A stretch of 34,858 nt of DNA from an uncultured Subdoligranulum sp. (GTDB lineage: Bacteria; Bacillota; Clostridia; Oscillospirales; Ruminococcaceae), in contig CAJFFY010000027.1 in the NCBI GenBank assembly GCA_904374465.1, forward strand, positions 1 to 34,858. The letters are read 5' to 3'. The translations under genes were made by a program, and so were the position numbers. Within the stretch, counting starts at the first letter, position 1; every line of letters starts with the position of its first letter. The notes below the pieces were generated by a model that saw only the letters and a list, made by a program, of their open reading frames with translations, was not told where the DNA came from and searched no databases. Positions 6,470-14,840 of this stretch are shown in pieces.

Positions 6470-9400
6470 ATGCCAAGCAAACGTACCAATGATTCCGTGG
6501 ACCGCATCCTGCAGGATCTCAACCAGCAGCAGACGGCGGCCGGCGTGCAGGACAGTGTGACCGATCATCAGGTCGACGAGATCCTGCGCAGCGTGGGAAT
6601 TCCCACAGTGTCGCTGCACGGCACGCCGGAGCAGGACCATCGCATTGCCTTTTCCGGGCTGGACGACCTGGACGGATTCGACGATTGGCACACACCGGCC
6701 CCGACCGTACAGACCAGGCTGCAGGCTGCAGCCCCTGTATCCCGTGCGTCCGACACGCCCCAGCGTGCCCAGACGCCGCCCCAGCGCACGGCTCAACCGG
6801 CACAGCGTCCGGCGCAGCCCGTGCAGCGCCCGCAACCGGCCGCAGTGCAGCCGACGGCACCGCAGGCACCGGAAGCCGAAGCGGACCTTTCGGCCACCGG
6901 TACCTTGGGCGATACCACCCGTACGGGTATTATCAAAGGTTTTTTGCTGAAGATGGCCCCGGACGCAAACCCGGCCAACACCGAGGCATTGAATCAGGGA
7001 AAAAATCAGTTCCAGAAATTCTTCCGGGATTCGGTGGCCGTGGTGCCCGATGCCAACGGCAAAATCCGGGAACCGGGTAAGAAAAAGCGGGGGATCTTCG
7101 GCCTGAAGTCCGCCGATGACACCGATGAATTTGTGCCCATCAACGTTTCCCTGGGCGGGGGAGGCTCGCAACCCCGTGAGGCGGAGCAGAGCCCGGCACC
7201 GGAAGTCCGGCAGGAACTGCACAGCAACCCGGAAGTGGAAGAATATTTCCCCGATCGGGAGGAGAAGCTGCCGGAGGCTGCCCAGCATTCCCGACCGGCC
7301 AAAAAACATGGCTTTCTGGGGGGATTGTTCGGCGGTAAGGATACCAACACCGAAGAAATCGTTATACCGGAGGCACGGCAGGAAGAACCGCCCGTGCGCT
7401 ATCAGGGACCGGCGGTCCTGCCGGAGCCCGAACAGGGCGGCGATACGGTGGAAAACGTATGGCGCAGCAAATACACACGCCCCCAGGGTCGCGGTGCCTC
7501 GGGAGAGGGGGATACCATCCAGATGCTGCGCGACATCAAAAAGGCCGTGCAGACTCCGCAAAGCGGTCCTACCCGGGATTCCGGCACAACTTCCACCATC
7601 TACCGCAAAAAGCGCAACACGGTGGAATTTACCCCGGGGCAAAAGGTGCGCAAGGCGCCCCCCGCACAGGTGATGCCCGCCACCACGGCCGGCGAACCGG
7701 TAGGGGAACCCATCAGCCTGCCGGAAAACCAGCCGTCCACGGGGTTCACCATGCAATTGGGAGCGCTGGATGCGGCACCCTTGGACAGCACCCAGGACTT
7801 CATGAACGCTTATAATGCGGTGCGTCCCCGGACAACGCCGTCCAGACAGCCTGCTGCACAGCCGGCCCAGACCGTGCAGCCCAATACGGCCCGGCCTGTC
7901 CAGCAACCTGCAGCGGCACCGGTGGCGACGGAATCAACCACAGCGCAGCCGGAGGCGATCCCATCGCCGACGGCAACTTCCGGACGGGATCCCTATGCGG
8001 ATACACAGGTCATGTCCCTGCCGGAAGAGCAACCGCTGTTTACCCACCGGGAACCCGATGAGGTGGACCGGCTGGTGGATACCTTGACGGGGAAAATTCG
8101 GCTGACGCCGGAGGCACCTGCCCATACCGGGTTCACTCAGGATCTGACCGGTGGTGCTCCGGCTGCCCCGGAACATACCGGCTTTACGCAGGATCTGGGT
8201 GGGGGAACCCTGCCCGCTGCCGGTCATACCGGCTTTACCCAGGACCTGGGGGGAAATACCCCGGCCGCCCCGGAGCATACCGGGTTCACCCAGGACCTGG
8301 GGGCAACCCCGGAGGCGCAGAGCGGGTTTACCCAGAATCTGGGCGCGGCGCCGGCAGAACCGGGCACAGCCTCCTTCGTGCAGGATATCGCCCAGGCCAT
8401 CAACACCGGCACCGTGCCGGAGGGGACGGCCCGTTTTGATACGGCAGCGGCCAAGCTGACAGAATCCCTGCAGGATTCTGCCGACGAGGCTCCGGGCGAG
8501 GGAGCGCGGCGGGCTCGCCGCGCCAAGCTGCCCCTCCGCCTGGGGGGACAGCCGGATGACGAAAAAAACGAGAATGCGGCCCAGCCCTTTGAAACTTCGG
8601 AACTGCCGCCGCTGCACCGCCATGAATACGAGCGGGCGGAGGACGCCCCCGTGGTGCGGCGGGAACTGGCCCAGCAGGTGCTGTATTACACCACCGCTTC
8701 CTTTGTTACCGCGGTCATTACCGCCGTACTCTTTGTCATGGGGGCTCTGGCGTCCATGCCTTCTGCCAGCGGGCCGTTGGCAGACCCCACCGTCTACCCG
8801 GCGATTGTGCTGGTCTTGCTGGTGGTGGCCGGGGGCCTTTGCTGGCGTACCCTGGTCAGCGGCCTGATGGGGCTGGTCAAACGCCCCACGCCGGACAGCC
8901 TTTCGGTGCTGCCGCTGCTGGGCGCGGTGCTGCAGTGCATCGTGCTGCTGGCCGGCCAGCTCTACACCCAGGATGTCATTGTGCTGGCCGCTCCGGCTAC
9001 GCTGGTACTGTGTCTGAATACGGTGGGCAAACGGATGAACGCCTGCACCGTGCAGGAAAATTTCCGGTTGGTCAGCGCCAAGGTGGACCATGCCGTGGCC
9101 TATCGGCTGCGGGATGCGGGGGCCCTGCGTGCCGTAACCACCGGCCTGGCCGAACCCCATCCCAATGTGCTGGTCAACCGTCCCACCCAGATTTTCCGCA
9201 GCTTTCTGACCAACAGTGCGGCGCCCGGCACCAGTGATAAAAATCAGCAGCAGTTTGCCTGGCTGGCCGGTGGCTGTGCTCTGGCGGCCATGCTGTTTAC
9301 CCTGATCCGTACCCGGAACCCTGCCACCGCTTTCACGGTACTGGCCAGCGTACTTTGCCTGGCGGCTCCGCTGGCGGGCACGTTGCTGTCGGCTTTGCCG

Positions 9401-10327
9401 GCCCGCCTGATGCAGCGCAGCGCCGCCCAGGTGGGAGCGGTTATTCCCGGCTGGCGGGATATCCGGCAGCTGGGCAAGATCAATGTGATCCAGGTCACCG
9501 CCCGGGACCTTTTCCCGGCGGGGTGCGTGACGCTGTCCGGCATTAAGCCTGTCAAGCCCGAACACATCGACCTGGCCATCGTCTATGCGGCCTCCATACT
9601 GGCCGAAGCAGGGCCCACGCTGCGGGATGTCTTTGTGAGCATGCTGGGGGAAAACAAAAACCTGCTGGCCCAGGTGGATGACCGGGAAACGGTCTACGGC
9701 AAGGGCTATGTGGGCTGGATCAACAAACGTCGTGTTCTGGTGGGCAACCGTGCCCTGATGCAGGACTACGGCGTCAAGATTCCCAGTCTGGAATACGAGC
9801 AGCACCACACGGTCAACCAGCGCCGGGTCATCTACCTGGCGGTGTCCGGCAAAATGTTTGCCATGTTCCAGGTGGCTTATCAGCGCGACCCCGATACCGC
9901 GGTGGTGCTGGAAAGTCTGCGCCGCACGGGGTTGTCCCTGGTGGTGGACTGTGACGATTTCAACTGTGACGTGCAGCTGCTGGAAGCTGCCTACAGCCTG
10001 CCGGCAGGCTCCGTCAAGGTGCTGAACGCTTCGGAGCGCAAAACACTGGACCCGGCCGTGGCCTGGCTGCCCGAAAGCGAGGGCAATATGCTGCATTTGG
10101 GCAGCTTTGCCAGTTTTGTGGGTGGTCTGGAAGCGGCTGCCGGCGCGGCGGAAGGGGAACGCAAGGCCTCGGTACTGGTTTCGGCGGCGGCGCTTCTGGG
10201 CTGCGTGGTGGGCATTCTGCTGACGCTCACCGGCGGTCTGGCTTCGCTTCCGCTGCTGGGTATGATGCTCTATCAGGCGGCCTGGTGTGTGTTGGCGCTC
10301 TTCTTCCCGCTGACCCAGCGCTATTGA
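6470..10327 (+). CDS. Pseudo-P-type ATPase membrane protein with long repeat-bearing N-terminal tail
   Basis: A 1285-residue protein starting at an ATG after AAAGGGAG. Residues 1-730 are hydrophilic and low-complexity (Pro/Gln/Ala-rich 76-140; many acidic and basic patches), with tandem HTGFTQDLGG units at 552-640. Residues 738-1280 carry about eight hydrophobic helices (near 738-761, 776-798, 811-829, 832-852, 928-946, 953-975, 1232-1255, 1257-1280) around a soluble region (980-1200). That part follows P1B-type ATPase order: LCLAAPLAG sits where ...CPCALG is expected, then a RLMQRSAAQVGAVIPG segment, LGKINVIQV at the entry to the P-domain, and GKGYVGWINKRRVLVGN in the nucleotide-domain position. 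However, the phosphorylation motif DKTGTLT aligns with residues 1010-1016 TARDLFP, the CPC is missing and the TGDN segment reads CDDFN, so no phosphoenzyme could form. It is probably a membrane-bound regulator, scaffold or dead transporter. No function is known to me. Confidence 0.75.
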   Translation: MPSKRTNDSVDRILQDLNQQQTAAGVQDSVTDHQVDEILRSVGIPTVSLHGTPEQDHRIAFSGLDDLDGFDDWHTPAPTVQTRLQAAAPVSRASDTPQRAQTPPQRTAQPAQRPAQPVQRPQPAAVQPTAPQAPEAEADLSATGTLGDTTRTGIIKGFLLKMAPDANPANTEALNQGKNQFQKFFRDSVAVVPDANGKIREPGKKKRGIFGLKSADDTDEFVPINVSLGGGGSQPREAEQSPAPEVRQELHSNPEVEEYFPDREEKLPEAAQHSRPAKKHGFLGGLFGGKDTNTEEIVIPEARQEEPPVRYQGPAVLPEPEQGGDTVENVWRSKYTRPQGRGASGEGDTIQMLRDIKKAVQTPQSGPTRDSGTTSTIYRKKRNTVEFTPGQKVRKAPPAQVMPATTAGEPVGEPISLPENQPSTGFTMQLGALDAAPLDSTQDFMNAYNAVRPRTTPSRQPAAQPAQTVQPNTARPVQQPAAAPVATESTTAQPEAIPSPTATSGRDPYADTQVMSLPEEQPLFTHREPDEVDRLVDTLTGKIRLTPEAPAHTGFTQDLTGGAPAAPEHTGFTQDLGGGTLPAAGHTGFTQDLGGNTPAAPEHTGFTQDLGATPEAQSGFTQNLGAAPAEPGTASFVQDIAQAINTGTVPEGTARFDTAAAKLTESLQDSADEAPGEGARRARRAKLPLRLGGQPDDEKNENAAQPFETSELPPLHRHEYERAEDAPVVRRELAQQVLYYTTASFVTAVITAVLFVMGALASMPSASGPLADPTVYPAIVLVLLVVAGGLCWRTLVSGLMGLVKRPTPDSLSVLPLLGAVLQCIVLLAGQLYTQDVIVLAAPATLVLCLNTVGKRMNACTVQENFRLVSAKVDHAVAYRLRDAGALRAVTTGLAEPHPNVLVNRPTQIFRSFLTNSAAPGTSDKNQQQFAWLAGGCALAAMLFTLIRTRNPATAFTVLASVLCLAAPLAGTLLSALPARLMQRSAAQVGAVIPGWRDIRQLGKINVIQVTARDLFPAGCVTLSGIKPVKPEHIDLAIVYAASILAEAGPTLRDVFVSMLGENKNLLAQVDDRETVYGKGYVGWINKRRVLVGNRALMQDYGVKIPSLEYEQHHTVNQRRVIYLAVSGKMFAMFQVAYQRDPDTAVVLESLRRTGLSLVVDCDDFNCDVQLLEAAYSLPAGSVKVLNASERKTLDPAVAWLPESEGNMLHLGSFASFVGGLEAAAGAAEGERKASVLVSAAALLGCVVGILLTLTGGLASLPLLGMMLYQAAWCVLALFFPLTQRY
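8123..8395 (+). repeat. In-frame tandem repeat encoding HTGFTQDLGG units
   Basis: Three successive 17-residue units begin HTGFTQDL (residues 552, 569 and 586), followed by a 15-residue unit and two decayed units (SGFTQNLG, TASFVQDI). A lone earlier copy, STGFTMQLGA, lies near 7736-7765. Codons differ between units, so the peptide, not just the DNA, has been kept. Confidence 0.85.
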
Positions 10328-10367
10328 TGATTCGGGGCATTGCCCCATAACGAAAGGGGACTTGCCT

Positions 10368-10763
10368 GTGTACCGTACCCGCGAAAAGCAGATGTCCATT
10401 TATGACTATCTTCCACCCTACCATGGGGAGCTCAGCGGCCGCAATCGCTGGCTGCTGCTGGCGGATGCCATCGATTGGGACCGGTTTGAGGCGTATTACA
10501 GCGAACTGTTTGCCCCCCGCGGCAAGGCGGCCATCCCGGCGCGTATTGCACTGGGATGCCGGGTAATCCAGCTGCATTACCGTGTGTCGGACCGCGAAGT
10601 GGTGGCCATGGTGCAGGAAAGTCCCTATCTGCAATATTTCCTGGGGCTGGAAAGCTTCCGCAACCAGATGCCCTTTTCGGCGCGTACCGTGGCACGCTTC
10701 CGGGCACGCATTCCCGACAAGGCGGTGCGTCCGGCGGTGAAACTGCTGCGCAGTTTCCGCTGA
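10368..10763 (+). CDS. Transposase N-terminal (DUF772-like) fragment
   Basis: A 131-residue protein matching the N-terminal DUF772 domain of IS1182/IS5-type transposases: MYRTREKQMSIYDYLPPY, NRWLLLADAIDW, PARIALGCRVIQLHYRVSDREVV, ESPYLQYFLGLE and a PFSARTVARFRARI segment. A full transposase continues into a DDE/RNase H catalytic domain; here the frame stops right after the N-terminal domain and the next gene begins 28 bases later. A GTG at 10368 lies seven bases after the AAAGGGGA site; a TTG at 10362 is too close to it. There are no terminal inverted repeats or target duplications that I can find, and base composition equals that of its neighbours. It is either an old insertion-sequence remnant or a kept DNA-binding fragment. 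It cannot transpose by itself. Confidence 0.7.
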   Translation: MYRTREKQMSIYDYLPPYHGELSGRNRWLLLADAIDWDRFEAYYSELFAPRGKAAIPARIALGCRVIQLHYRVSDREVVAMVQESPYLQYFLGLESFRNQMPFSARTVARFRARIPDKAVRPAVKLLRSFR

Positions 10764-10791
10764 TTCCCAACAGAAAGTATATAGAGGTTTT

Positions 10792-11658
10792 ATGGAATTG
10801 TTTATCGATGCGCTGCGGGATGCATGGACCGACAGCGTCAAAATGCTGCCCTTCCTGTATCTGGCGTATCTTCTGATCGAATGGCTGGAACGGCATCATG
10901 GTGCCCGCATTGAGCAGGCCCTGGCCGGCGGTGGCCGCTGGGGCTTTGTGCCCGGTGCTTTGCTGGGCTGTGTGCCCCAATGCGGTTTCAGTGCGGTGGC
11001 CTCCAACCTGTATGCCAGCCGGGTGATCACCCCCGGCACCCTGCTGGCGGTTTTCATTGCCACCAGCGACGAGGCGGTGCCGCTGCTGGCGGCCGAGCCC
11101 TCCCAATGGACCAGTCTGGTGGCGCTGCTGCTGTGCAAGGCTGTGTTCGGTATGGTGGGGGGCGCGCTGCTGGATATGCCGCTGCGCCATCTTTTGCCCC
11201 AATCGCTGTACGGCGGGTATGCCGGACATGCCGACGAAGTGGATTGCCACGAGGAGCATGAGGAACACAGCGGCATCTGGCTGGCGGCGCTGCGCCATAC
11301 GCTGGAAATTTTTGTGTTTATTCTGGTGTTCAGCCTGCTCATTGGTCTGGCCTTTGCCGGAATCGGTGAGGAGTCCATCACCACGGCTCTGGCCGGTATG
11401 GGGGTTCTGCAGCCCATGTTGACGGCGCTGGTGGGCCTGGTACCCAACTGTGCCGCCAGTGTGCTGCTGGCACAGCTGTATATGCAGGGAGCCATCTCCT
11501 TCGGCAGCCTGTTCGCCGGCCTTACCGCCGGTGCCGGCGTGGGATTGGCGGTGCTGTGGCGTGTCAATCCCAGCTGGAAGCAGAACCTCTTTATGACGGG
11601 ACTGCTGTGGGCCGTGGGGGCGGTAGCCGGTATGCTGCTGCATCTGGCTGCCTTTTGA
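10792..11658 (+). CDS. ArsP_2-type putative heavy-metal/manganese permease
   Basis: A 288-residue polytopic membrane protein, about eight to ten hydrophobic helices, of the family described as putative 10TM heavy-metal exporters and annotated elsewhere as putative manganese transporters. The signature GCVPQCGFSAVASNLYASRVITPG with the CxxxC pair (about residues 60-65) is conserved, as are IATSDEAVP and a second repeat-like motif LVPNCAASVLLAQLY. This internal duplication suggests two inverted or repeated halves. The central loop is rich in His, Asp and Glu (HADEVDCHEEHEEH, about residues 145-158), a plausible metal-binding segment. The ATG at 10792 follows a GAGG site. The substrate is not proven; a manganese riboswitch and cation pump stand about 4 kb downstream, which fits a metal role but is not an operon link. 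Confidence 0.75.
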   Translation: MELFIDALRDAWTDSVKMLPFLYLAYLLIEWLERHHGARIEQALAGGGRWGFVPGALLGCVPQCGFSAVASNLYASRVITPGTLLAVFIATSDEAVPLLAAEPSQWTSLVALLLCKAVFGMVGGALLDMPLRHLLPQSLYGGYAGHADEVDCHEEHEEHSGIWLAALRHTLEIFVFILVFSLLIGLAFAGIGEESITTALAGMGVLQPMLTALVGLVPNCAASVLLAQLYMQGAISFGSLFAGLTAGAGVGLAVLWRVNPSWKQNLFMTGLLWAVGAVAGMLLHLAAF

Positions 11659-11672
11659 TCCCAAACACACCC

Positions 11673-11687
11673 TGCTTTGCAGGGAAA
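11673..11687 (+). other. Small intercistronic hairpin
   Basis: CCCTGC-TTT-GCAGGG between the permease and the epimerase genes. No T-tract follows, so it is more likely an RNA stability or spacing element than a terminator. Confidence 0.35.
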
Positions 11688-11706
11688 CATATAGGAGGTA
11701 ATCGCT

Positions 11707-12588
11707 ATGCAGCATACCATTGAAAATGACATCCTGCGCCTGACCGTGGACACCCACGGCGCCGAAGCCGTCAGCGTAATCCATAAACCCACCGGAGCGG
11801 AACTGCTCTGGTGTGGTGATAAGGCGGTCTGGGGGCGTCATGCGCCCATCCTGTTCCCTTATACGGGCAAGCTTACCGACGGCAAGATGATTGCCAAGGG
11901 AGTGGAGTATCAGGGCGGTCAGCACGGTTTTGCCCGGGATGTGGAGCATACCCTGACCCGCCATACCCAGGATACCCTGGAATTTGAGCTGCATGCCAAT
12001 GCCGAGACCCTGCCCAAGTGGCCCTATGCCTTTGTGCTGCGCTCCACCTTTGTGCTGGAAGGGGAAACCGTGCACCACACCCTCTGCGTGGAAAATCCCG
12101 TGGAGGATCTGCTGCGCTTCGGCATCGGGTATCATCCGGCCTTTGCCGTACCTTTCGACAACCGGCACACCACCACCGACTATGAGATCCGCTTTGACGG
12201 CATCGAGTCGCCTCTCTGCGTCAGTGCGCGGCCCAACGGCCTGCTCAACGGCCAGAGTTACTACCTGGCCCGCAACACCGAAACTATCCCTCTGACGGAT
12301 GACCTGTTTGACAACGACAGCCATTGTATGGTCAATCTGCGCAGCCAGCATGTTTCGCTGGTGGAGAAGGACACCGGCCGCAGCGTGATCTGCAACGTGG
12401 AAGGATATCCCTATGTACTGATCTGGTCGGCCCTCAAAAAGCCGCTGCATTTCGTTTGCATCGAACCGTGGCACAGCCTGCCCGGGGAGGAGGACGGACC
12501 CCTGGAATGGGAGCAGCGCCCCTGTGCCGCTTCGCTGAAGAAGGGCGAAAACTGGTCCACCACCCTCTCCACCACCTTTGTACGCTGA
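11707..12588 (+). CDS. Aldose 1-epimerase family protein (LacX-like)
   Basis: A 293-residue beta-sandwich enzyme of the galactose mutarotase superfamily, LacX branch, expected to interconvert alpha and beta anomers of a sugar or sugar phosphate in the cytoplasm. Visible motifs are GAEAVSVIHKPTGAELLW near the N-terminus, PILFPYTGKL, QHGFARD (residues 72-78), IGYHPAFAVPF with a probable catalytic histidine, and CIEPWHSLPGEEDG near the C-terminus with the probable catalytic glutamate. It starts at an ATG after AGGAGGT. No sugar-uptake or sugar-degradation gene is adjacent, so the substrate is unknown. It lies between two membrane protein genes, with only 12 bases before the next one. Confidence 0.88.
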   Translation: MQHTIENDILRLTVDTHGAEAVSVIHKPTGAELLWCGDKAVWGRHAPILFPYTGKLTDGKMIAKGVEYQGGQHGFARDVEHTLTRHTQDTLEFELHANAETLPKWPYAFVLRSTFVLEGETVHHTLCVENPVEDLLRFGIGYHPAFAVPFDNRHTTTDYEIRFDGIESPLCVSARPNGLLNGQSYYLARNTETIPLTDDLFDNDSHCMVNLRSQHVSLVEKDTGRSVICNVEGYPYVLIWSALKKPLHFVCIEPWHSLPGEEDGPLEWEQRPCAASLKKGENWSTTLSTTFVR

Positions 12589-12600
12589 GGGAACGGTTCC

Positions 12601-14631
12601 ATGCAAACCATTGCCGGATTTTTCAAAAAATATCGCTGGCCGCTGACCGGCGCGCTGTTGGGCGCGCTGGTCTTTGTGGCTTTGTACGGGATTCGGGTGC
12701 TCAACCCCGCCAACGTGGACTGGATTCTCAACAACGCCAGCCCAGATCCATCCCAGCACTATCTGGGATGGGAATTTTTCCGCCGCAGTACGGTGCGGCT
12801 GCCCTACCTGGGGGCCAACTACAGCGCCATCTATCCCTACCGCACCAGCATCTTGTTTACCGACTCCATCCCGCTGCTGGCGCTGCTCTGCAAGCTGGTG
12901 AGTCCGCTGCTGCCTGCGCAGTTCCAGTATTTCGGGCTGTGGGGCCTGTTTTGTTATGCCCTGCAGGGCGGGCTGGCCCAGGCCATCCTGGCCAGGCTGG
13001 GCGGCATTCGCCCTGGGCAGACGACGGCCTGCTGGGCCAGTGTGCTTGGTGCCGGATTGTTGGTGTTCTTCCCGGCGCTGACCGTCCGGATGTTTGCCCA
13101 TACGGCACTGGCCGCCAACTGGCTGGTGCTGCTGGCCTTCTGGCTGTGGCTGCGCGGCGACGCGCTGCTGCCCACCACAAAACGGGCCTGCCTGGCCTGG
13201 GGTGGGATGGGATTGCTCTGCGCAGGCATTCACCTGTATTATCTGCCCATGGTGGGCTTGGTACTGGTGGGCTTTGCGGTGCGCTGTGCCCTGCAGAAAC
13301 GGGGAATCGCGGCGGTGCTGCTGCCGGTGGCGGTCTTCTGCGGCGCCGCGCTGGCAGAACTGGTGGTGTTGGGGGCTTTTGCGTCCAACTTCGCCGGCTA
13401 TTCCAATGGGTATCTCAGTGGGGCAGACCTGATCAACCTGGTGGTGCCGGACCTCAATGCCAGCTGGGAACAGGACGTGTACATGGGTCTGGGCGGTGTG
13501 CTGACGCTGGTGCTGGCGGCGGTTGGCCTGTTGATCGCCTGTCTGCGGGGGCGCACTGCCCGCATGGTTGCTTTTGCACGCCGCCACCGCACCTGGCTAG
13601 TGGCCGGTGCGGTGGTGCTGGTGTTGGACGCGGTAGTGGCTATGGGCAACACCATCACCCTGGGCGGCAAGACGTTAGCAACGGTGCCCATTCCCCAAAT
13701 GCTCATGGATGTCTGGGCCATGTTTTCCTCCTGCGCCCGGCTGGCCTGGCTGGCGGGGCTGGTGCTGATCCTGGTGGCTGCCGGGTCTGTTCTGCGGCTG
13801 TGGGGCGGCCGGGTGGCTGTTGGGCTGTTGGCAGTCTGCATGGCTCTGCAGATGTTCGGCCTGCGGGAGGAGCTGACCAAACGGTATACCACCTACCATG
13901 ATGCCGCCACCTATGCCGACCAGACGATCCTGACCGACCCGGGTTGGGAAACGCTGGCCGAGAGTGGGCAGTTTGCCCACATGGCCTTTGCCAGCTTTGA
14001 CTTTGAACACGACGAGTTCTGGGATCTGGCAGCCTTTGCCGCCAATCATGGCTGGACGTCCAACAGTTTCTATATGGGCCACATGGACGGCAACCTGGCA
14101 GCGGTGACGCTGGCCGGGGAGATGAACAGCCTGTTGCCTGATACCCTCTATGTCTTCCTGGAGGAGGATGAACTGGCCCGGGATTCCTTTGCCCTGCACT
14201 ATTACCGGCTGAACGGTATTCTGGTGGGCAGCATGGAACCGCTGGATCTGCCGGAAGACCCGGCCCCCGCACAGGATGCCATGGCCATGGATCTGCTCTA
14301 CGCGGATGTGGTGAACGGAAGCCTCACCGCAGCCGGGGTGGAACTGGGCAGCGGCGGTCAGATGATGACCCCCGAGTGGATGCTGTTCCCCGGTACCTAT
14401 CAGGTGACGCTTACCGGCAGCGGTTTCGACCACAGCTACATCTATGCCCGGCACGGACTGATCAACCAGGAAACCTACAAACTGGACATCCAATTCACCG
14501 TCATCGACCCCGAAACCATGACCTTCACCTTCACCACCGGCACGCCGCTGTATTACTGGCGCACGGCGGTGCATACACTGGACGACACCCCCATCACCGT
14601 CCAAAGCGTCACGGTGGAAAAGACGGCCTGA
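12601..14631 (+). CDS. DUF6311-type polytopic membrane protein, possible GT-C glycosyltransferase
   Basis: A 676-residue protein. Residues 1-420 contain about ten hydrophobic helices; residues 430-676 form a soluble, probably outer-surface, domain rich in beta-type sequence. The first outer loop has DPSQHYLGWEFFRRS (residues 49-63) followed by PYRTSILFTDSIPLLA, the pattern of DUF6311 proteins, whose layout resembles GT-C glycosyltransferases that use polyprenyl-linked sugars. An acidic residue in the first loop (D49) is in the place expected for the catalytic or metal-binding Asp of that fold. The ATG follows GAGGGAAC, only 12 bases after the epimerase stop, so the two are probably co-transcribed. 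The glycosyltransferase role is inference; the acceptor is unknown. Confidence 0.7.
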   Translation: MQTIAGFFKKYRWPLTGALLGALVFVALYGIRVLNPANVDWILNNASPDPSQHYLGWEFFRRSTVRLPYLGANYSAIYPYRTSILFTDSIPLLALLCKLVSPLLPAQFQYFGLWGLFCYALQGGLAQAILARLGGIRPGQTTACWASVLGAGLLVFFPALTVRMFAHTALAANWLVLLAFWLWLRGDALLPTTKRACLAWGGMGLLCAGIHLYYLPMVGLVLVGFAVRCALQKRGIAAVLLPVAVFCGAALAELVVLGAFASNFAGYSNGYLSGADLINLVVPDLNASWEQDVYMGLGGVLTLVLAAVGLLIACLRGRTARMVAFARRHRTWLVAGAVVLVLDAVVAMGNTITLGGKTLATVPIPQMLMDVWAMFSSCARLAWLAGLVLILVAAGSVLRLWGGRVAVGLLAVCMALQMFGLREELTKRYTTYHDAATYADQTILTDPGWETLAESGQFAHMAFASFDFEHDEFWDLAAFAANHGWTSNSFYMGHMDGNLAAVTLAGEMNSLLPDTLYVFLEEDELARDSFALHYYRLNGILVGSMEPLDLPEDPAPAQDAMAMDLLYADVVNGSLTAAGVELGSGGQMMTPEWMLFPGTYQVTLTGSGFDHSYIYARHGLINQETYKLDIQFTVIDPETMTFTFTTGTPLYYWRTAVHTLDDTPITVQSVTVEKTA

Positions 14632-14654
14632 TGCGGTTTTACAGCAAGTTATCC

Positions 14655-14684
14655 TTGACAAACACGCGCCCCGCTGGGTACAAT
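14655..14684 (+). promoter_or_regulatory. Promoter of the riboswitch-controlled cation ATPase gene
   Basis: A perfect TTGACA (14655-14660), 18-base spacer and TACAAT (14679-14684). Initiation near 14691 would start the RNA exactly at the 5' side of the riboswitch P1 stem. Confidence 0.85.
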
Positions 14685-14690
14685 AAAAAT

Positions 14691-14790
14691 ACCATGAGGG
14701 AGTAGTTCCACACCGCATGGTGTGCGGCGTGTTCGACATACCGGCCGCCAGGCCCGGACCGCCAGGCAACAGAGAATGAGACTCATGCAC
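14691..14790 (+). promoter_or_regulatory. Manganese-sensing (yybP-ykoY) riboswitch aptamer
   Basis: The leader contains the two conserved loops of this class: GGGAGTAG near the 5' end (14698-14705) and AATGAGAC near the 3' end. Between them are a CACACC/GGTGTG stem and a CCGGCC/GGCCCGG stem. CATGAG (14693-14698) can pair with CTCATG (14782-14787) as P1. The same CTCATG is the beginning of the terminator's left arm, so metal-stabilised P1 would block the terminator: an ON switch, as expected for an exporter. The class assignment rests on motif recognition and on the downstream gene; a covariance-model search was not possible. Confidence 0.82.
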
Positions 14791-14817
14791 AGGACCTTTC
14801 TGTGCATGAGTTTTTTT
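14782..14817 (+). terminator. Riboswitch expression-platform terminator
   Basis: Perfect 11-base-pair stem CTCATGCACAG (14782-14792) with CTGTGCATGAG (14800-14810), a seven-base loop and seven T residues. The left arm overlaps the aptamer P1 stem, making the two folds mutually exclusive. Confidence 0.92.
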
Positions 14818-14840
14818 CGTACTAGGAAGGAGGGTTCCCC

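Noticed and set aside
10328..10361. GGGGC-ATT-GCCCC hairpin as a terminator after the pseudo-ATPase gene
   Set aside because: Only five base pairs and no T-run; it is more likely an intercistronic feature or chance.
7934..10399. Open frame of 821 codons on the minus strand
   Set aside because: It is a mirror of the pseudo-ATPase gene, with the same Gln/His/Arg-rich shadow composition and no motif. The plus-strand frame has clear helices and repeats.
10432..13587. Open frame of 1051 codons on the minus strand
   Set aside because: It is antisense to four well-supported genes, is Gln/His/Gly-rich as expected for a mirror frame in high-G+C DNA, and shows no family motif.
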